Shown: positions 25,716 through 35,609, counted from the stretch's first letter. The stretch: DNA of 52,977 nucleotides from Rhodospirillaceae bacterium (GCA_020638595.1 JACKIG010000027.1:1-52977), one strand, 5' to 3'. Numbers and translations are program-made. The notes: a model not told the origin generated them from the letters alone.

Positions 25716-26908
25716 CCGTCGAGGGCGACAGCGGCGCCAAGATCCGGCCCTATACCGTCAATTTCGGTCCCCAGCATCCGGCGGCGCACGGCGTGTTGCG
25801 TCTGGTGCTGGAGATGGACGGCGAGGTGGTGGAGCGGGCCGATCCGCATATCGGCCTCCTCCATCGCGGCACCGAGAAGCTGATCGAATACAAGACCTAC
25901 CTGCAGGCCGTGCCGTATTTCGACCGGCTCGACTACATGGCCCCGATGTGCCAGGAGCACGCCTATGCCCTGGCGGTGGAAAAGCTGCTGGGCGTGACGG
26001 TGCCGCTGCGCGGCCAGTATATCCGCGTGCTCTATGCCGAAATCACGCGCATCCTCAACCACCTTCTGAACGTCACCACCTTTGCCCTTGATGTGGGCGC
26101 AACCACGCCATCGCTGTGGGCCTTCGAACAGCGGGAACTGCTGTTCGAATTCTACGAACGGGCGTCGGGCGCGCGGATGCACTGCGCCTATTTCCGGCCG
26201 GGCGGCGTCGCCCAGGACCTGCCGGCGGGGTTGGCGGACGACATCTGGGCGTGGACGGAGCAGTTCCCGAAATTCATGGAGGAACTGGCCGGCCTTCTGG
26301 ACGAGAACCGGATCTTCAAGCAGCGCACCGTCGATATCGGCGTCGTCAACCGCGACGACGCGCTCGCCTGGGGCTTCACGGGCCCGATGCTGCGGGCCTC
26401 CGGCGTGCCGTGGGACCTGCGCAAGGCCCAGCCCTACGATGTCTATGACAAGGTGGACTTCGACGTTCCCACCGGGACCACCGGCGACTGCTTTGCGCGC
26501 TACCTGGTCCGCATGGAGGAGATGCGCCAGTCCATCCGGATCATGCGCCAGTGCCTGACCGATATGCCGAAGGTCGGGCCGGTGAAGTCGACCGACCACA
26601 AGGTGTCACCGCCGCCGCGGGCGGAGATGAAGCGGTCGATGGAAGCGTTGATCCATCACTTCAAGCTGTACACGGAAGGCTATCACGTGCCGGCCGGTGA
26701 GACGTATTCGGCCGTCGAATCCGTGAAGGGGGAGTTTGCCGTGTACCTGGTCAGCGACGGCACCAACAAGCCCTACCGCTGCCATATCCGCTCGCCGGGC
26801 TATGTTCACCTGCAGGCACTCGAGCTCATGTCCAAGGGACATATGCTGGCCGATGTGGTGTCGATCATCGGTGCGACCGACATCGTGTTCGGGGAGATCG
26901 ATCGATGA
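25712..26908 (+). CDS. nuoD: NADH-quinone oxidoreductase subunit D
   Basis: 49-kDa subunit that shapes the quinone-binding cavity with NuoB; evolved from the large subunit of NiFe hydrogenase. 398 residues. It begins with GTG at 25712 in a GTGA overlap with the nuoC stop. The quinone-site beta-hairpin NFGPQHPAAHGVLRLVLEMD, HIGLLHRGTEKLIEYKTY, and the C-terminal FAVYLVSDGTNKPYRCHIRS followed by ADVVSIIGATDIVFGEIDR are conserved. Hydrogenase metal-binding Cys residues are absent, as expected for Nuo. Stop overlaps the nuoE start (ATGA). Confidence 0.97.
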   Translation: MTVEGDSGAKIRPYTVNFGPQHPAAHGVLRLVLEMDGEVVERADPHIGLLHRGTEKLIEYKTYLQAVPYFDRLDYMAPMCQEHAYALAVEKLLGVTVPLRGQYIRVLYAEITRILNHLLNVTTFALDVGATTPSLWAFEQRELLFEFYERASGARMHCAYFRPGGVAQDLPAGLADDIWAWTEQFPKFMEELAGLLDENRIFKQRTVDIGVVNRDDALAWGFTGPMLRASGVPWDLRKAQPYDVYDKVDFDVPTGTTGDCFARYLVRMEEMRQSIRIMRQCLTDMPKVGPVKSTDHKVSPPPRAEMKRSMEALIHHFKLYTEGYHVPAGETYSAVESVKGEFAVYLVSDGTNKPYRCHIRSPGYVHLQALELMSKGHMLADVVSIIGATDIVFGEIDR

Positions 26909-27558
26909 CGTCCGCCGCAACGACCGAAGGCGCGGCCCAACCCGAAACCTTCGCCTTCACCGCGGAAAACCTGGAACGCGCCAAGACGATCATCGCGCGC
27001 TATCCGCAGGGGCGCCAGCAGAGCGCGGTCATGCCCCTGTTGGACCTGGCGCAGCGGCAGAGCGGCAACTGGCTGCCGCGCGCGGCGATGGATCACGTGG
27101 CCGAAATGCTGGAGATGCCGCGCATCCGCGTGTACGAGGTCGCGAGCTTCTACACCATGTACAACAAGGCCCCGGTGGCCAAGTACCTGGTGCAGATCTG
27201 TCGGACGACCCCGTGCTGGTTGTGCGGCTGCAACGACTTGGCGCGCGCGGTGAAGGATGTCACCGGGGCCGGCGTCGGCGAGACCGTGGGCGACTTCACG
27301 GTGATGGAGGTCGAATGCCTCGGCGCCTGCGTGAACGCCCCGATGGTCCAGATCAATGACGACTACTACGAGGATCTGGACTACGACAGGATGGTGACGC
27401 TGCTGGAAGCGCTGAAGCGCGGAGAGATGCCCGCAATCGGCTCGCAGACCGGACGGCGCGGCAGCGAAGCGGCTTCCGGCCCGACGACGATGCTCAAGCA
27501 GCGCCCGAAGCCCGCGGCGCCCGCCGTCGCGGGCCGCGGTGACGGGGACAAGGGGTAG
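26905..27558 (+). CDS. nuoE: NADH-quinone oxidoreductase subunit E (cluster N1a)
   Basis: 24-kDa thioredoxin-fold subunit binding [2Fe-2S] cluster N1a beside NuoF. 217 residues. Ligands: the Cys pair in ICRTTPCWLCGC and the pair in VECLGACVNAPMVQI. The helical N-terminal part contains QGRQQSAVMPLLDLAQRQ. Residues from about 175 form a basic, Pro/Ala-rich tail not part of the fold, common in alphaproteobacterial homologues. Start overlaps nuoD by four bases. Confidence 0.96.
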   Translation: MTSAATTEGAAQPETFAFTAENLERAKTIIARYPQGRQQSAVMPLLDLAQRQSGNWLPRAAMDHVAEMLEMPRIRVYEVASFYTMYNKAPVAKYLVQICRTTPCWLCGCNDLARAVKDVTGAGVGETVGDFTVMEVECLGACVNAPMVQINDDYYEDLDYDRMVTLLEALKRGEMPAIGSQTGRRGSEAASGPTTMLKQRPKPAAPAVAGRGDGDKG

Positions 27559-27562
27559 CCGC

Positions 27563-28855
27563 ATGCTGCGCGACGAAGACCGCATCTTCACCAACCTGTA
27601 CGGCTGGTACGGCGCCGACCTGGATGCCGCACGCCAGCGCGGCATCTGGGACAACACCAAGGCGCTGGCGGCCTTGGGCCGGGAGCGCATCGTCGAGGAG
27701 GTCAAGACATCGGGCCTGCGCGGGCGCGGCGGGGCGGGCTTTCCCACCGGGCTGAAGTGGTCGTTCATGCCGAAGGAAAGCAAGGACGGACGGCCCAGCT
27801 ATCTGGTCATCAATGCCGACGAGTCCGAGCCGGGGACCTGCAAGGACCGCGACATCCTGCGCTACGACCCGCACCGGCTGCTGGAAGGCGCGCTGTTGGC
27901 CGGCATCGGCATGGGGGCCAACGCCTGCTACATCTATATCCGGGGCGAGTTCTACAACGAAGGGTCCGCCGTCCAGCGGGCGATCGACGAAGCGTATGGC
28001 GCCGGGCTTCTGGGTAAGAACGCCGCCGACAGCGGCTGGGACTACGATGTCTACCTGCACCGCGGCGCCGGCGCCTATATCTGCGGCGAAGAAACCGCGT
28101 TGCTGGAGAGCATCGAGGGCAAGAAGGGCCAGCCCCGCAACAAGCCGCCGTTTCCGGCGATGGCGGGGCTCTACGGCTGCCCGACGACCGTCAACAACGT
28201 CGAGACGATCGCGGTCGTGCCGGAGATCCTGCGCCGCGGTGGCGACTGGTTTGCGGGTCTCGGGCGTCCGAAGAACGCCGGCACCAAACTGTTCTGCATT
28301 TCCGGGCACGTGGTCCAGCCCTGCAATGTCGAGGAAGAGCTCGGCATCCCCTTGAAGGAGCTGATCGACCGCCATGCCGGCGGCGTGCGCGGCGGCTGGG
28401 ACAACCTGTTGGGCGTGATCCCGGGCGGTTCGTCCGTACCGGTGCTGCCGAAGGACATCTGCGACACCGTCCTGATGGATTTCGACAGCCTGCGCGACGT
28501 CAAGTCGGGGCTGGGCACGGCCGGGGTCATCGTCATGGACCGGTCGACCGACATCGTCGAGGCGATCGTCCGCCTGTCGCACTTCTACATGCACGAGAGC
28601 TGCGGCCAGTGCACCCCCTGCCGGGAGGGCACCGGCTGGATGTGGAGGCTGTTGAAGCGGATGGGCCGCGGCCAGGCCAGCGTGGAGGAGATCGACACCC
28701 TCTACGAGGTCACGAAGGAGATCGAGGGCCATACCATCTGCGCGCTGGGGGATGCCGCGGCCTGGCCTGTCCAGGGGCTGATCCGCCATTTCCGGCCGGA
28801 GCTGGAGCGCCGGATCAAGGAATACCGGCGCAGCGCCCAGGCGCGCGCCGCCTGA
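27563..28855 (+). CDS. nuoF: NADH-quinone oxidoreductase subunit F (NADH/FMN, cluster N3)
   Basis: 51-kDa subunit that oxidises NADH through FMN and passes electrons to [4Fe-4S] cluster N3. 430 residues. FMN/NADH motifs: GRGGAGFPTGLKWSFMPK, NADESEPGTCKDRDILRYDP and GAGAYICGEETALLESIEG. Cluster N3: ESCGQCTPCREGTGW plus the later Cys in ICALGDAAAWPVQ. I start it at 27563 (AAGGGG 8 bp upstream, 4 bp after the nuoE stop) rather than the in-frame GTG at 27539 inside nuoE. Confidence 0.97.
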   Translation: MLRDEDRIFTNLYGWYGADLDAARQRGIWDNTKALAALGRERIVEEVKTSGLRGRGGAGFPTGLKWSFMPKESKDGRPSYLVINADESEPGTCKDRDILRYDPHRLLEGALLAGIGMGANACYIYIRGEFYNEGSAVQRAIDEAYGAGLLGKNAADSGWDYDVYLHRGAGAYICGEETALLESIEGKKGQPRNKPPFPAMAGLYGCPTTVNNVETIAVVPEILRRGGDWFAGLGRPKNAGTKLFCISGHVVQPCNVEEELGIPLKELIDRHAGGVRGGWDNLLGVIPGGSSVPVLPKDICDTVLMDFDSLRDVKSGLGTAGVIVMDRSTDIVEAIVRLSHFYMHESCGQCTPCREGTGWMWRLLKRMGRGQASVEEIDTLYEVTKEIEGHTICALGDAAAWPVQGLIRHFRPELERRIKEYRRSAQARAA

Positions 28856-28937
28856 GCGGGGATCGAGGACAAGCAGCCATGCCTTTCCGAGGGCGGCGGA
28901 TCGCCGCGGAGCTGGGTCGCGAGGCGGGGAGAGGGCG

Positions 28938-31019
28938 ATGCCGAAGCTGACGATCGATGGCATCGAAATCGAGGTCGAGCCGGGGACATCGGTGCTGCAG
29001 GCCTGCGAGCGCCTGGGGATCGAGATCCCCCGCTTCTGTTTCCACGACCGCCTGTCGGTGCCGGCGAACTGCCGGATGTGCCTGGTGGAAATGGAGCGGT
29101 CGCCCAAGCCTATCGCCTCGTGCGCGATGCCGGCGGCCGACGGCATGGTGATCCATACCGACAGCGAGATCACCCGCAAGGCGCGGCGCGGCGTGATGGA
29201 ACTGCTGCTGATCAACCATCCGCTGGACTGCCCGATCTGCGACCAGGGCGGCGAATGCGACCTGCAGGATCAGGCGGTGGCGTATGGCCTGGACCACAGC
29301 CGCTTCCAGGAGAACAAGCGCGCGGTCAAGGAGAAGTATCTGGGTCCGCTGATCAAGACCTTCATGACCCGCTGCATCCATTGCACCCGCTGCATCCGGT
29401 TTTCCGACGAGATCGCCGGGGTGGAGGAGCTGGGGGCCACCGGCCGCGGCGAGCATATGGAGATCGGCACCTATATCGAGCGGGCGATCACGTCGGAGCT
29501 GTCGGGCAACCTGATCGATGTCTGCCCGGTCGGCGCGCTCACCTCCAAGCCCTATGCCTTCGCGGCGCGGCCGTGGGAGCTGAAGAAGACCGACACGATC
29601 GACGTCATGGACGCCGTCGGCAGCAATATCCGCGTCGACAGCCGTGGCGGCGAGGTCATGCGCGTGCTGCCGCGCCTGCATGAGGACGTCAACGAGGAGT
29701 GGATCAGCGACAAGACCCGTTTCGCCTGTGACGGGCTGCGCCGCCAGCGGCTGGACCGCCCGTATGTCCGCGAGAACGGCAAGCTGCGGCCGGCTACCTG
29801 GGACGAAGCCTTCGCCACCATCGCCGAGCGTCTGGGTGCCCTGAAGGGGGATCAGATTGCCGCCATCGCCGGCGACCTGGCGGATGTCGAAGGGCTGATG
29901 GCGCTGAAGGACCTGATGGGGCAGCTGGGGTCGCCCAACCTCGACTGCCGGCAGGATGGCGCGCAGATCGGCGGCGGGCCCCGCGCCGGGTATCTGTTCA
30001 ACACCGGCATCGCGGGGATCGAATCGGCCGATGCGATCCTGCTGGTCGGCACCAACCCGCGATGGGAAGCACCGATCATCAACGCGCGCATCCGCAAGCG
30101 CTGGCTGCTGGGTGGACAGATCGGTGCGCTGAAGGTGGGGGTGATCGGGCCGGACATCGACCTGACCTACCGCACCCAGCATCTCGGCGCCGGGCCTCGG
30201 ACATTGCAGTCGATCGCCACGGGCAAGGGCGACTTCGCCGATATCCTGGGCGCGGCGGACCGACCGATGCTGATCCTTGGCATGGGTGCCCTGGCGCGGC
30301 CCGACGGCGCGGCTGTCCTGGACATGGCCCGACAGGTGGCCGACTCGTGCGGGCTGGTGAAGGAGGGGTGGAACGGGTTCAATGTCCTGCACACCGCCGC
30401 CGGCCGGGTCGGTGCGCTGGACATCGGTTTCCTGCCCGGCGACGGCGGCCGGGATGTTGCCGGGATCCTCGAAGGGGCCGGCAGCGGTGCGGTGAAACTG
30501 GTCTGGCTCTATGGCGCCGATGAGATCGACATGACGGCGCTCGGGGCGCCGGGCGGCGACGGAGCCTTCGTGGTCTATCAGGGACACCACGGCGACCGCG
30601 GCGCGCATCGCGCCGACGTCATCCTTCCCGGTGCGGCGTACACCGAGAAGAACGCCACATACGTGAACACCGAAGGACGCGTACAGCGCGCGCGCATGGC
30701 CGTATTCCCGCCGGGCGAAGCGCGGGAGGATTGGCGCATCCTGCGGGCATTCAGCGACAGGATCGGCCGTCGGCTGCCCTATGACAGCCTGACGCAGCTG
30801 CGCGGGCGGCTGGTGGAGGCCAACCCCGTCTTCGCAGAGATCGACCGGCTGTCGCCGGCGGCCTGGGGGACCTTCGGGACGGAAGGCAAGGTGGCCAACC
30901 CCGGCTTCGCCTCGCCGGTTGCGAATTTCTATATGACCGATCCCATCAGCCGCGCTTCGGTCACAATGGCCAAGTGCGTGCAGGAAATCATGGGCCAGAC
31001 ACCGGCGGCAGCGGAATAG
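28938..31019 (+). CDS. nuoG: NADH-quinone oxidoreductase subunit G
   Basis: 75-kDa peripheral subunit with several Fe-S clusters and an inactive molybdopterin-oxidoreductase fold. 693 residues. N-terminal [2Fe-2S] N1b: FCFHDRLSVPANCRMCLVEM; the N5 region: CPICDQGGECDLQDQAVAYG with the upstream His; N4: CIHCTRCIRFSDEIAG and the CPVGALTSKPYAF segment. The molybdopterin-like domain runs from about residue 225. The 82-bp gap after nuoF contains an ATG frame without protein-like content, which I do not call. Confidence 0.97.
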   Translation: MPKLTIDGIEIEVEPGTSVLQACERLGIEIPRFCFHDRLSVPANCRMCLVEMERSPKPIASCAMPAADGMVIHTDSEITRKARRGVMELLLINHPLDCPICDQGGECDLQDQAVAYGLDHSRFQENKRAVKEKYLGPLIKTFMTRCIHCTRCIRFSDEIAGVEELGATGRGEHMEIGTYIERAITSELSGNLIDVCPVGALTSKPYAFAARPWELKKTDTIDVMDAVGSNIRVDSRGGEVMRVLPRLHEDVNEEWISDKTRFACDGLRRQRLDRPYVRENGKLRPATWDEAFATIAERLGALKGDQIAAIAGDLADVEGLMALKDLMGQLGSPNLDCRQDGAQIGGGPRAGYLFNTGIAGIESADAILLVGTNPRWEAPIINARIRKRWLLGGQIGALKVGVIGPDIDLTYRTQHLGAGPRTLQSIATGKGDFADILGAADRPMLILGMGALARPDGAAVLDMARQVADSCGLVKEGWNGFNVLHTAAGRVGALDIGFLPGDGGRDVAGILEGAGSGAVKLVWLYGADEIDMTALGAPGGDGAFVVYQGHHGDRGAHRADVILPGAAYTEKNATYVNTEGRVQRARMAVFPPGEAREDWRILRAFSDRIGRRLPYDSLTQLRGRLVEANPVFAEIDRLSPAAWGTFGTEGKVANPGFASPVANFYMTDPISRASVTMAKCVQEIMGQTPAAAE

Positions 31020-31035
31020 GGGCGGGGACGAGCTC

Positions 31036-32043
31036 ATGGGCTTCTGGGACGGATATGTCTGGCCGCTGATCCTGATCGTGCTGTCGGTGCTGGCCATCGT
31101 CGTGCCGATCATTCTGCTGGTGGCCTATCTCACCTATGCCGAACGCAAGGTCATGGGCGCCATGCAGCTGCGCCAGGGCCCGATGGTGGTGGGACCGTTC
31201 GGGCTGCTGCAGCCGATCGCCGACGGCGTCAAGCTGATGGCGAAGGAAACGATCATCCCCAGCGGCGCCAACCGGGTGGTCTTCATCGTGGCACCGATGC
31301 TGACCTTCTTCCTGGCGCTGGTCGCCTGGGCGGTGATTCCCTTCGACGACGGCTGGGTGCTGGCCAACATCAATGTCGGCATTCTCTACCTGTTCGCCAT
31401 CTCGTCGCTGGGCGTCTATGGGATCGTGATGGCCGGGTGGGCCTCCAATTCCCGCTACGCCTTCCTGGGCGGCCTGCGCTCGGCCGCGCAGATGGTCAGC
31501 TATGAAGTGTCGATGGGGTTCATCATCATTTCGGTGCTGCTGTGCGTCGGCTCGCTGAATTTGAGCGACATCGTGCGGGCGCAGCAGGACCTCTGGTTCT
31601 GCATCCCGCTGTTCCCGATGTTCGTCATCTTCTTCGTGTCGACGGTGGCGGAGACGAACCGCCTGCCGTTCGACCTGCCCGAAGGCGAGTCGGAAATCGC
31701 GGGCGGCTTCATGGTCGAATATTCGGCCATGACCTATGCGCTGTTCTTCCTCGGCGAGTACGCCAACATGATCCTGATGAGCGGCATGACGACGGTGCTG
31801 TTCCTCGGGGGCTGGCTGTCGCCGTTCGCGTTCCCGCCGTTCACCTGGATCCCCGGCGTCATCTGGTTTGCGCTGAAGGTGGCGGCGTGCCTGTTCGTGT
31901 TCATCTGGATCCGCGCCACCTTTCCGCGGTACCGCTATGACCAGCTCATGCGGCTTGGCTGGAAGGTGTTCCTGCCTGCGTCGCTGTTCTGGATCGTGCT
32001 GACCGCGGGCGCGCTCATCGCCTTCGACTGGCTGCCGAAATGA
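31036..32043 (+). CDS. nuoH: NADH-quinone oxidoreductase subunit H
   Basis: ND1 homologue, 335 residues with eight hydrophobic helices, forming the membrane part of the quinone tunnel. Conserved: YAERKVMGAMQLRQGPMVVG, the loop VAETNRLPFDLPEGESEIAG and GFMVEYSAMTYALFFLGEYA, and the WIRATFPRYRYDQLMRLGWK C-terminal loop. 17 bp after nuoG. Confidence 0.97.
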   Translation: MGFWDGYVWPLILIVLSVLAIVVPIILLVAYLTYAERKVMGAMQLRQGPMVVGPFGLLQPIADGVKLMAKETIIPSGANRVVFIVAPMLTFFLALVAWAVIPFDDGWVLANINVGILYLFAISSLGVYGIVMAGWASNSRYAFLGGLRSAAQMVSYEVSMGFIIISVLLCVGSLNLSDIVRAQQDLWFCIPLFPMFVIFFVSTVAETNRLPFDLPEGESEIAGGFMVEYSAMTYALFFLGEYANMILMSGMTTVLFLGGWLSPFAFPPFTWIPGVIWFALKVAACLFVFIWIRATFPRYRYDQLMRLGWKVFLPASLFWIVLTAGALIAFDWLPK

Positions 32044-32080
32044 CCGTCGGCCACGGTTTGCGAGCAAGAGGACCGGCCCC

Positions 32081-32569
32081 ATGGCATTCATAGACCGCGC
32101 CGCGCGCAGCCTGCTGATGACGGAGCTGCTGAGCGGGCTGGGCCTGACCTTGAAGGCCATGTTCAAGCCCAAGGTGACGCTGAACTACCCCTATGAGAAG
32201 GGGCCGATCAGTCCGCGTTTCCGGGGCGAGCATGCACTGCGCCGCTATCCCAACGGGGAGGAGCGCTGCATCGCCTGCAAGCTGTGCGAGGCGATCTGTC
32301 CGGCCCAGGCCATCACCATCGAGGCGGAGCCCCGCGAGGACGGCAGCCGGCGCACCACGCGCTACGATATCGATATGACGAAGTGCATCTACTGCGGCTT
32401 CTGCCAGGAGGCCTGTCCGGTCGATGCCATCGTCGAGGGGCCGAACTTCGAGTTCTCCACCGAAACCCGCGAGGAACTGTACTACAACAAGCAGAAGCTG
32501 CTGGAGAACGGGGATCGCTGGGAACCTCAGCTCGCCGCCAACATTGCAGCGGACGCTCCCTACCGCTAA
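32081..32569 (+). CDS. nuoI: NADH-quinone oxidoreductase subunit I (clusters N6a/N6b)
   Basis: TYKY homologue with two [4Fe-4S] clusters linking the peripheral arm to NuoB. 162 residues. The two ferredoxin motifs are CIACKLCEAICPAQAITIEA and CIYCGFCQEACPVDAIVEGP, followed by the family-typical NFEFSTETREELYYNKQKLL. An N-terminal amphipathic helix precedes GEHALRRYPNGEERCIACK. It lies 38 bp after nuoH; a 135-bp non-coding gap separates it from nuoJ. Confidence 0.97.
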   Translation: MAFIDRAARSLLMTELLSGLGLTLKAMFKPKVTLNYPYEKGPISPRFRGEHALRRYPNGEERCIACKLCEAICPAQAITIEAEPREDGSRRTTRYDIDMTKCIYCGFCQEACPVDAIVEGPNFEFSTETREELYYNKQKLLENGDRWEPQLAANIAADAPYR

Positions 32570-32704
32570 AACGCAGCAGCTGAGGGCTGGGGCACCGAAG
32601 GCCGGCGACGGTCGAGGCACCCAGCGCTGGAATGCTCCGATGTCGCGGGACATCTCCGCCGTTCCGTCCCGCTGGCAAGTCGCAAACGCTGGAGCCGGTC
32701 GTCA

Positions 32705-33319
32705 ATGGTCATACAGGGCCTGGCCTTCTATCTATTCGCGCTGATCACCGTGGCCGCCGGGGTCATGGTGATCACGGCGCGCAATCCCGTGCATTCGGTC
32801 CTGTACCTGATCCTGGCGTTCTTCAACTCGGCCGCGCTGTTCCTGCTGATGGGGGCGGAATTCGTCGCCTTCATCCTGATCATCGTCTATGTCGGCGCGG
32901 TCGCGGTCTTGTTCCTGTTCGTCGTGATGATGCTGGATATCGACTTCGCGCGCCTGCGCGAGGGCGTGGTCCGCTATCTGCCGATCGGGGCGCTGGTGGG
33001 ACTGGTCCTGCTGGTGGAGCTGCTGGTGGTTCTGGGTGCATGGACGATCGCGCCGGGCGGCGAGACACGGATCGCCTCGCCGCAGCCCAGCCTGGAGTCG
33101 GGCCTGACCAATACCGAGGCGCTGGGCAACCTGATCTACACCGACTACGTCTACGCCTTTCAGATCGCCGGACTGATCCTGCTGGTCGCGATGATCGGGG
33201 CGATCGTGCTGACGCTGAGGACCCGCACCGTGCGCCGCCAGAGGATCGCCGATCAGGTGAACCGCCGGCCGGAGGAGGTCCTGGTGATCCGCAAAGTGGA
33301 ACCCGGGGAAGGAATCTGA
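32705..33319 (+). CDS. nuoJ: NADH-quinone oxidoreductase subunit J
   Basis: ND6 homologue, 204 residues with five hydrophobic helices; third helix contains the conserved VYVGAVAVLFLFVVMMLDI involved in coupling. The C-terminal cytosolic tail is basic (RRQRIADQVNRRPEEVLVIR). The preceding 135-bp gap (32570-32704) has no ORF I can support. Confidence 0.96.
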   Translation: MVIQGLAFYLFALITVAAGVMVITARNPVHSVLYLILAFFNSAALFLLMGAEFVAFILIIVYVGAVAVLFLFVVMMLDIDFARLREGVVRYLPIGALVGLVLLVELLVVLGAWTIAPGGETRIASPQPSLESGLTNTEALGNLIYTDYVYAFQIAGLILLVAMIGAIVLTLRTRTVRRQRIADQVNRRPEEVLVIRKVEPGEGI

Positions 33320-33325
33320 CCGACC

Positions 33326-33637
33326 ATGTTCGAGCTCGGCCTGTCCCACTACCTGACCGTCGGCGCCATCCTGTTCACCCTGGGGATCCTTGGGATCTTC
33401 CTGAACCGTAAGAACGTCATCATCATCCTGATGTCGGTCGAACTGATGCTGCTGGCGGTGAACATCAATCTGGTCGCGTTCTCCACCCATCTCGGCGACC
33501 TTGTCGGCCAGATCTTCACCCTCTTCGTCCTCACCGTCGCCGCCGCCGAGGCGGCGATCGGCCTCGCCATCCTGGTCGTGTACTTCCGCAACCGCGGTAC
33601 GATCGAGGTCGAGGAAATCCATCTGATGAAAGGCTGA
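33326..33637 (+). CDS. nuoK: NADH-quinone oxidoreductase subunit K
   Basis: ND4L homologue, 103 residues, three helices. The conserved Glu in the second helix (LMSVELMLLAVNINLVAFS) and the second Glu in the third (TVAAAEAAIGLAILVVYFRN) needed for proton transfer are both there. Six bp after nuoJ. Confidence 0.97.
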   Translation: MFELGLSHYLTVGAILFTLGILGIFLNRKNVIIILMSVELMLLAVNINLVAFSTHLGDLVGQIFTLFVLTVAAAEAAIGLAILVVYFRNRGTIEVEEIHLMKG

Positions 33638-33655
33638 GCGGGGCTCGCTCGATCC

Positions 33656-35596
33656 ATGGAAGTCGCAGCCGTATTCCTGCCGCTGGCCGGCTACCTGATC
33701 GTCGCCCTGTTCGGGCGCACGATCGGCGACAAGGGGTCAATGGCGATCACGTCCATCGCCGTTTGCCTGGCGATGGTGCTGTCGATCGTCGTCCTGTTCG
33801 ACACGATCGGCACGGAACCCGAGACGATCGTGCTGTTCAGCTGGATCACCAGCGGGACATTCGATGTCGCGTGGGCCTTGCGGATCGACACGCTGGCAGC
33901 GGTGATGCTGGCGGTAGTCAACACCATCTCCGCGATGGTGCACGTCTATTCCGTGGGCTACATGCACCACGACAAGTTCAAGCCGAAGTTCTTCGCCTAT
34001 CTCAGCCTGTTCACCTTCTTCATGCTGATGCTGGTGACGGGCGACAACCTGGTGCAGCTGTTCTTCGGCTGGGAAGGCGTCGGCCTCGCCTCGTACCTGC
34101 TGATCGGTTTCTGGCACGAGCGGCCGTCGGCCAGCGCCGCCGCCATCAAGGCGTTCGTGGTCAATCGCATCGGCGATTTCGGCTTCGCGCTGGGCATCTT
34201 TGCCGTCTTCGTGCTGTTCGGATCGGTCCAGTACGAAACGATCTTCGCGAATGTCGCGACGCTTGCCGACGCCCAGTTCAACTTCCTCGGCGTCGAAGTC
34301 CATGCGCTGACGATCACCTGCCTGCTGCTGTTCATGGGCGCCATGGGCAAGTCGGCCCAGCTTGGCCTGCACACCTGGCTTCCCGACGCCATGGAAGGCC
34401 CGACGCCGGTCTCGGCGCTCATCCACGCGGCCACAATGGTGACGGCCGGCGTGTTCATGGTCGCACGGCTGTCGCCGCTGTTCGAATTCGCGCCCGTGGC
34501 GCTCGGCTTCGTCTGCATCATCGGCGCGGCCACCGCCTTCGTCGCAGCCACGATCGGGCTCACCCAGTTCGACATCAAGCGGGTGATCGCCTATTCGACC
34601 ATGAGCCAGCTTGGCTACATGTTCTTCGCCGCCGGCGTGTCGGCCTACAACGCCGCCATCTTCCACCTGATGACCCATGCCTTCTTCAAGGCGCTCTTGT
34701 TCCTGGGCGCCGGCTCGGTCATCCACGCCATGTCGGATGAGCAGGACATGCGCAAGATGGGCGGAACCTGGCGCCTGATCCCCTACACCTATGCGCTGAT
34801 GTGGATCGGCAGCCTGGCGCTGGCCGGGATCGGCATCCCGGGGGTCTTCGGCTTTGCCGGCTTCTACTCCAAGGACCTGATCCTGGAGAGCGCGTTCGGC
34901 GCCCATACGGTGGTCGGTGACATCGCCTTCTGGCTGGGCATCGCCGCGGCGATCATGACGGCCTTCTACAGCTGGCGCCTGCTGTTCCTGACCTTCCATG
35001 GCCAGCCGCGTGCCGACGACCGCGTCATGGCCCATGTGCACGAATCCCCGTGGATCATGCTGGTGCCGCTGATGGTGCTGGCTGCCGGCGCGATCGCCGC
35101 CGGTATCCTCGGCTACAGCGCCTTCGGCGGTGAAGGGATGCACGCCTTCTGGGGCGACAGCCTGGCGGAAGCGGCGTTCGAGGCGACGGAACATGCGCAC
35201 CACGTGCCGTTCTGGGTAAAGGTGCTGCCGCTGGTCATGGGGCTGGGTGGCATCGCGCTGGCCTATCTGTTCTATGTGCAGATGCCGCAACTGCCGGCGC
35301 GCACGGTGGCGGCCGCGGGCCCGCTCAACCGGCTCTTCTTCAACAAGTGGTACTTCGACGAGATCTACGACGCGATCTTCGTGCGGCCGGCCTTCCTTAT
35401 CGGGCGGGGCCTGTGGAAGGGCGGCGACGGGGCCATCATCGACGGCCTGGGGCCGGACGGCCTGGCGGCAACGACGCGGGTCGCGGCCCGCCGGATCGCC
35501 GGCCTGCAATCCGGCTACGTCTATCACTATGCGTTCGTCATGATGATCGGCGTCGTCGTCTTCGTGTCCTGGTATCTCTACGCGATCAGCGGTTAG
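33656..35596 (+). CDS. nuoL: NADH-quinone oxidoreductase subunit L
   Basis: Antiporter-like proton-pumping subunit at the distal end of the membrane arm (ND5 homologue). 646 residues, about 16 hydrophobic helices. Core: DNLVQLFFGWEGVGLASYLL, the Lys-containing TWLPDAMEGPTPVSALIHAA, and the long C-terminal lateral helix region ending with a final membrane helix (HYAFVMMIGVVVFVSWYLYA). It starts 18 bp after nuoK. Confidence 0.97.
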   Translation: MEVAAVFLPLAGYLIVALFGRTIGDKGSMAITSIAVCLAMVLSIVVLFDTIGTEPETIVLFSWITSGTFDVAWALRIDTLAAVMLAVVNTISAMVHVYSVGYMHHDKFKPKFFAYLSLFTFFMLMLVTGDNLVQLFFGWEGVGLASYLLIGFWHERPSASAAAIKAFVVNRIGDFGFALGIFAVFVLFGSVQYETIFANVATLADAQFNFLGVEVHALTITCLLLFMGAMGKSAQLGLHTWLPDAMEGPTPVSALIHAATMVTAGVFMVARLSPLFEFAPVALGFVCIIGAATAFVAATIGLTQFDIKRVIAYSTMSQLGYMFFAAGVSAYNAAIFHLMTHAFFKALLFLGAGSVIHAMSDEQDMRKMGGTWRLIPYTYALMWIGSLALAGIGIPGVFGFAGFYSKDLILESAFGAHTVVGDIAFWLGIAAAIMTAFYSWRLLFLTFHGQPRADDRVMAHVHESPWIMLVPLMVLAAGAIAAGILGYSAFGGEGMHAFWGDSLAEAAFEATEHAHHVPFWVKVLPLVMGLGGIALAYLFYVQMPQLPARTVAAAGPLNRLFFNKWYFDEIYDAIFVRPAFLIGRGLWKGGDGAIIDGLGPDGLAATTRVAARRIAGLQSGYVYHYAFVMMIGVVVFVSWYLYAISG

Positions 35597-35609
35597 GGGG
35601 CTGTCCTCG

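Noticed and set aside
28815..31112. 765-codon open frame on the minus strand across nuoG
   Set aside because: Shadow of nuoG in GC-rich DNA; Arg/Asp/His/Gln-rich composition, no domain, fully antisense to a certain gene.
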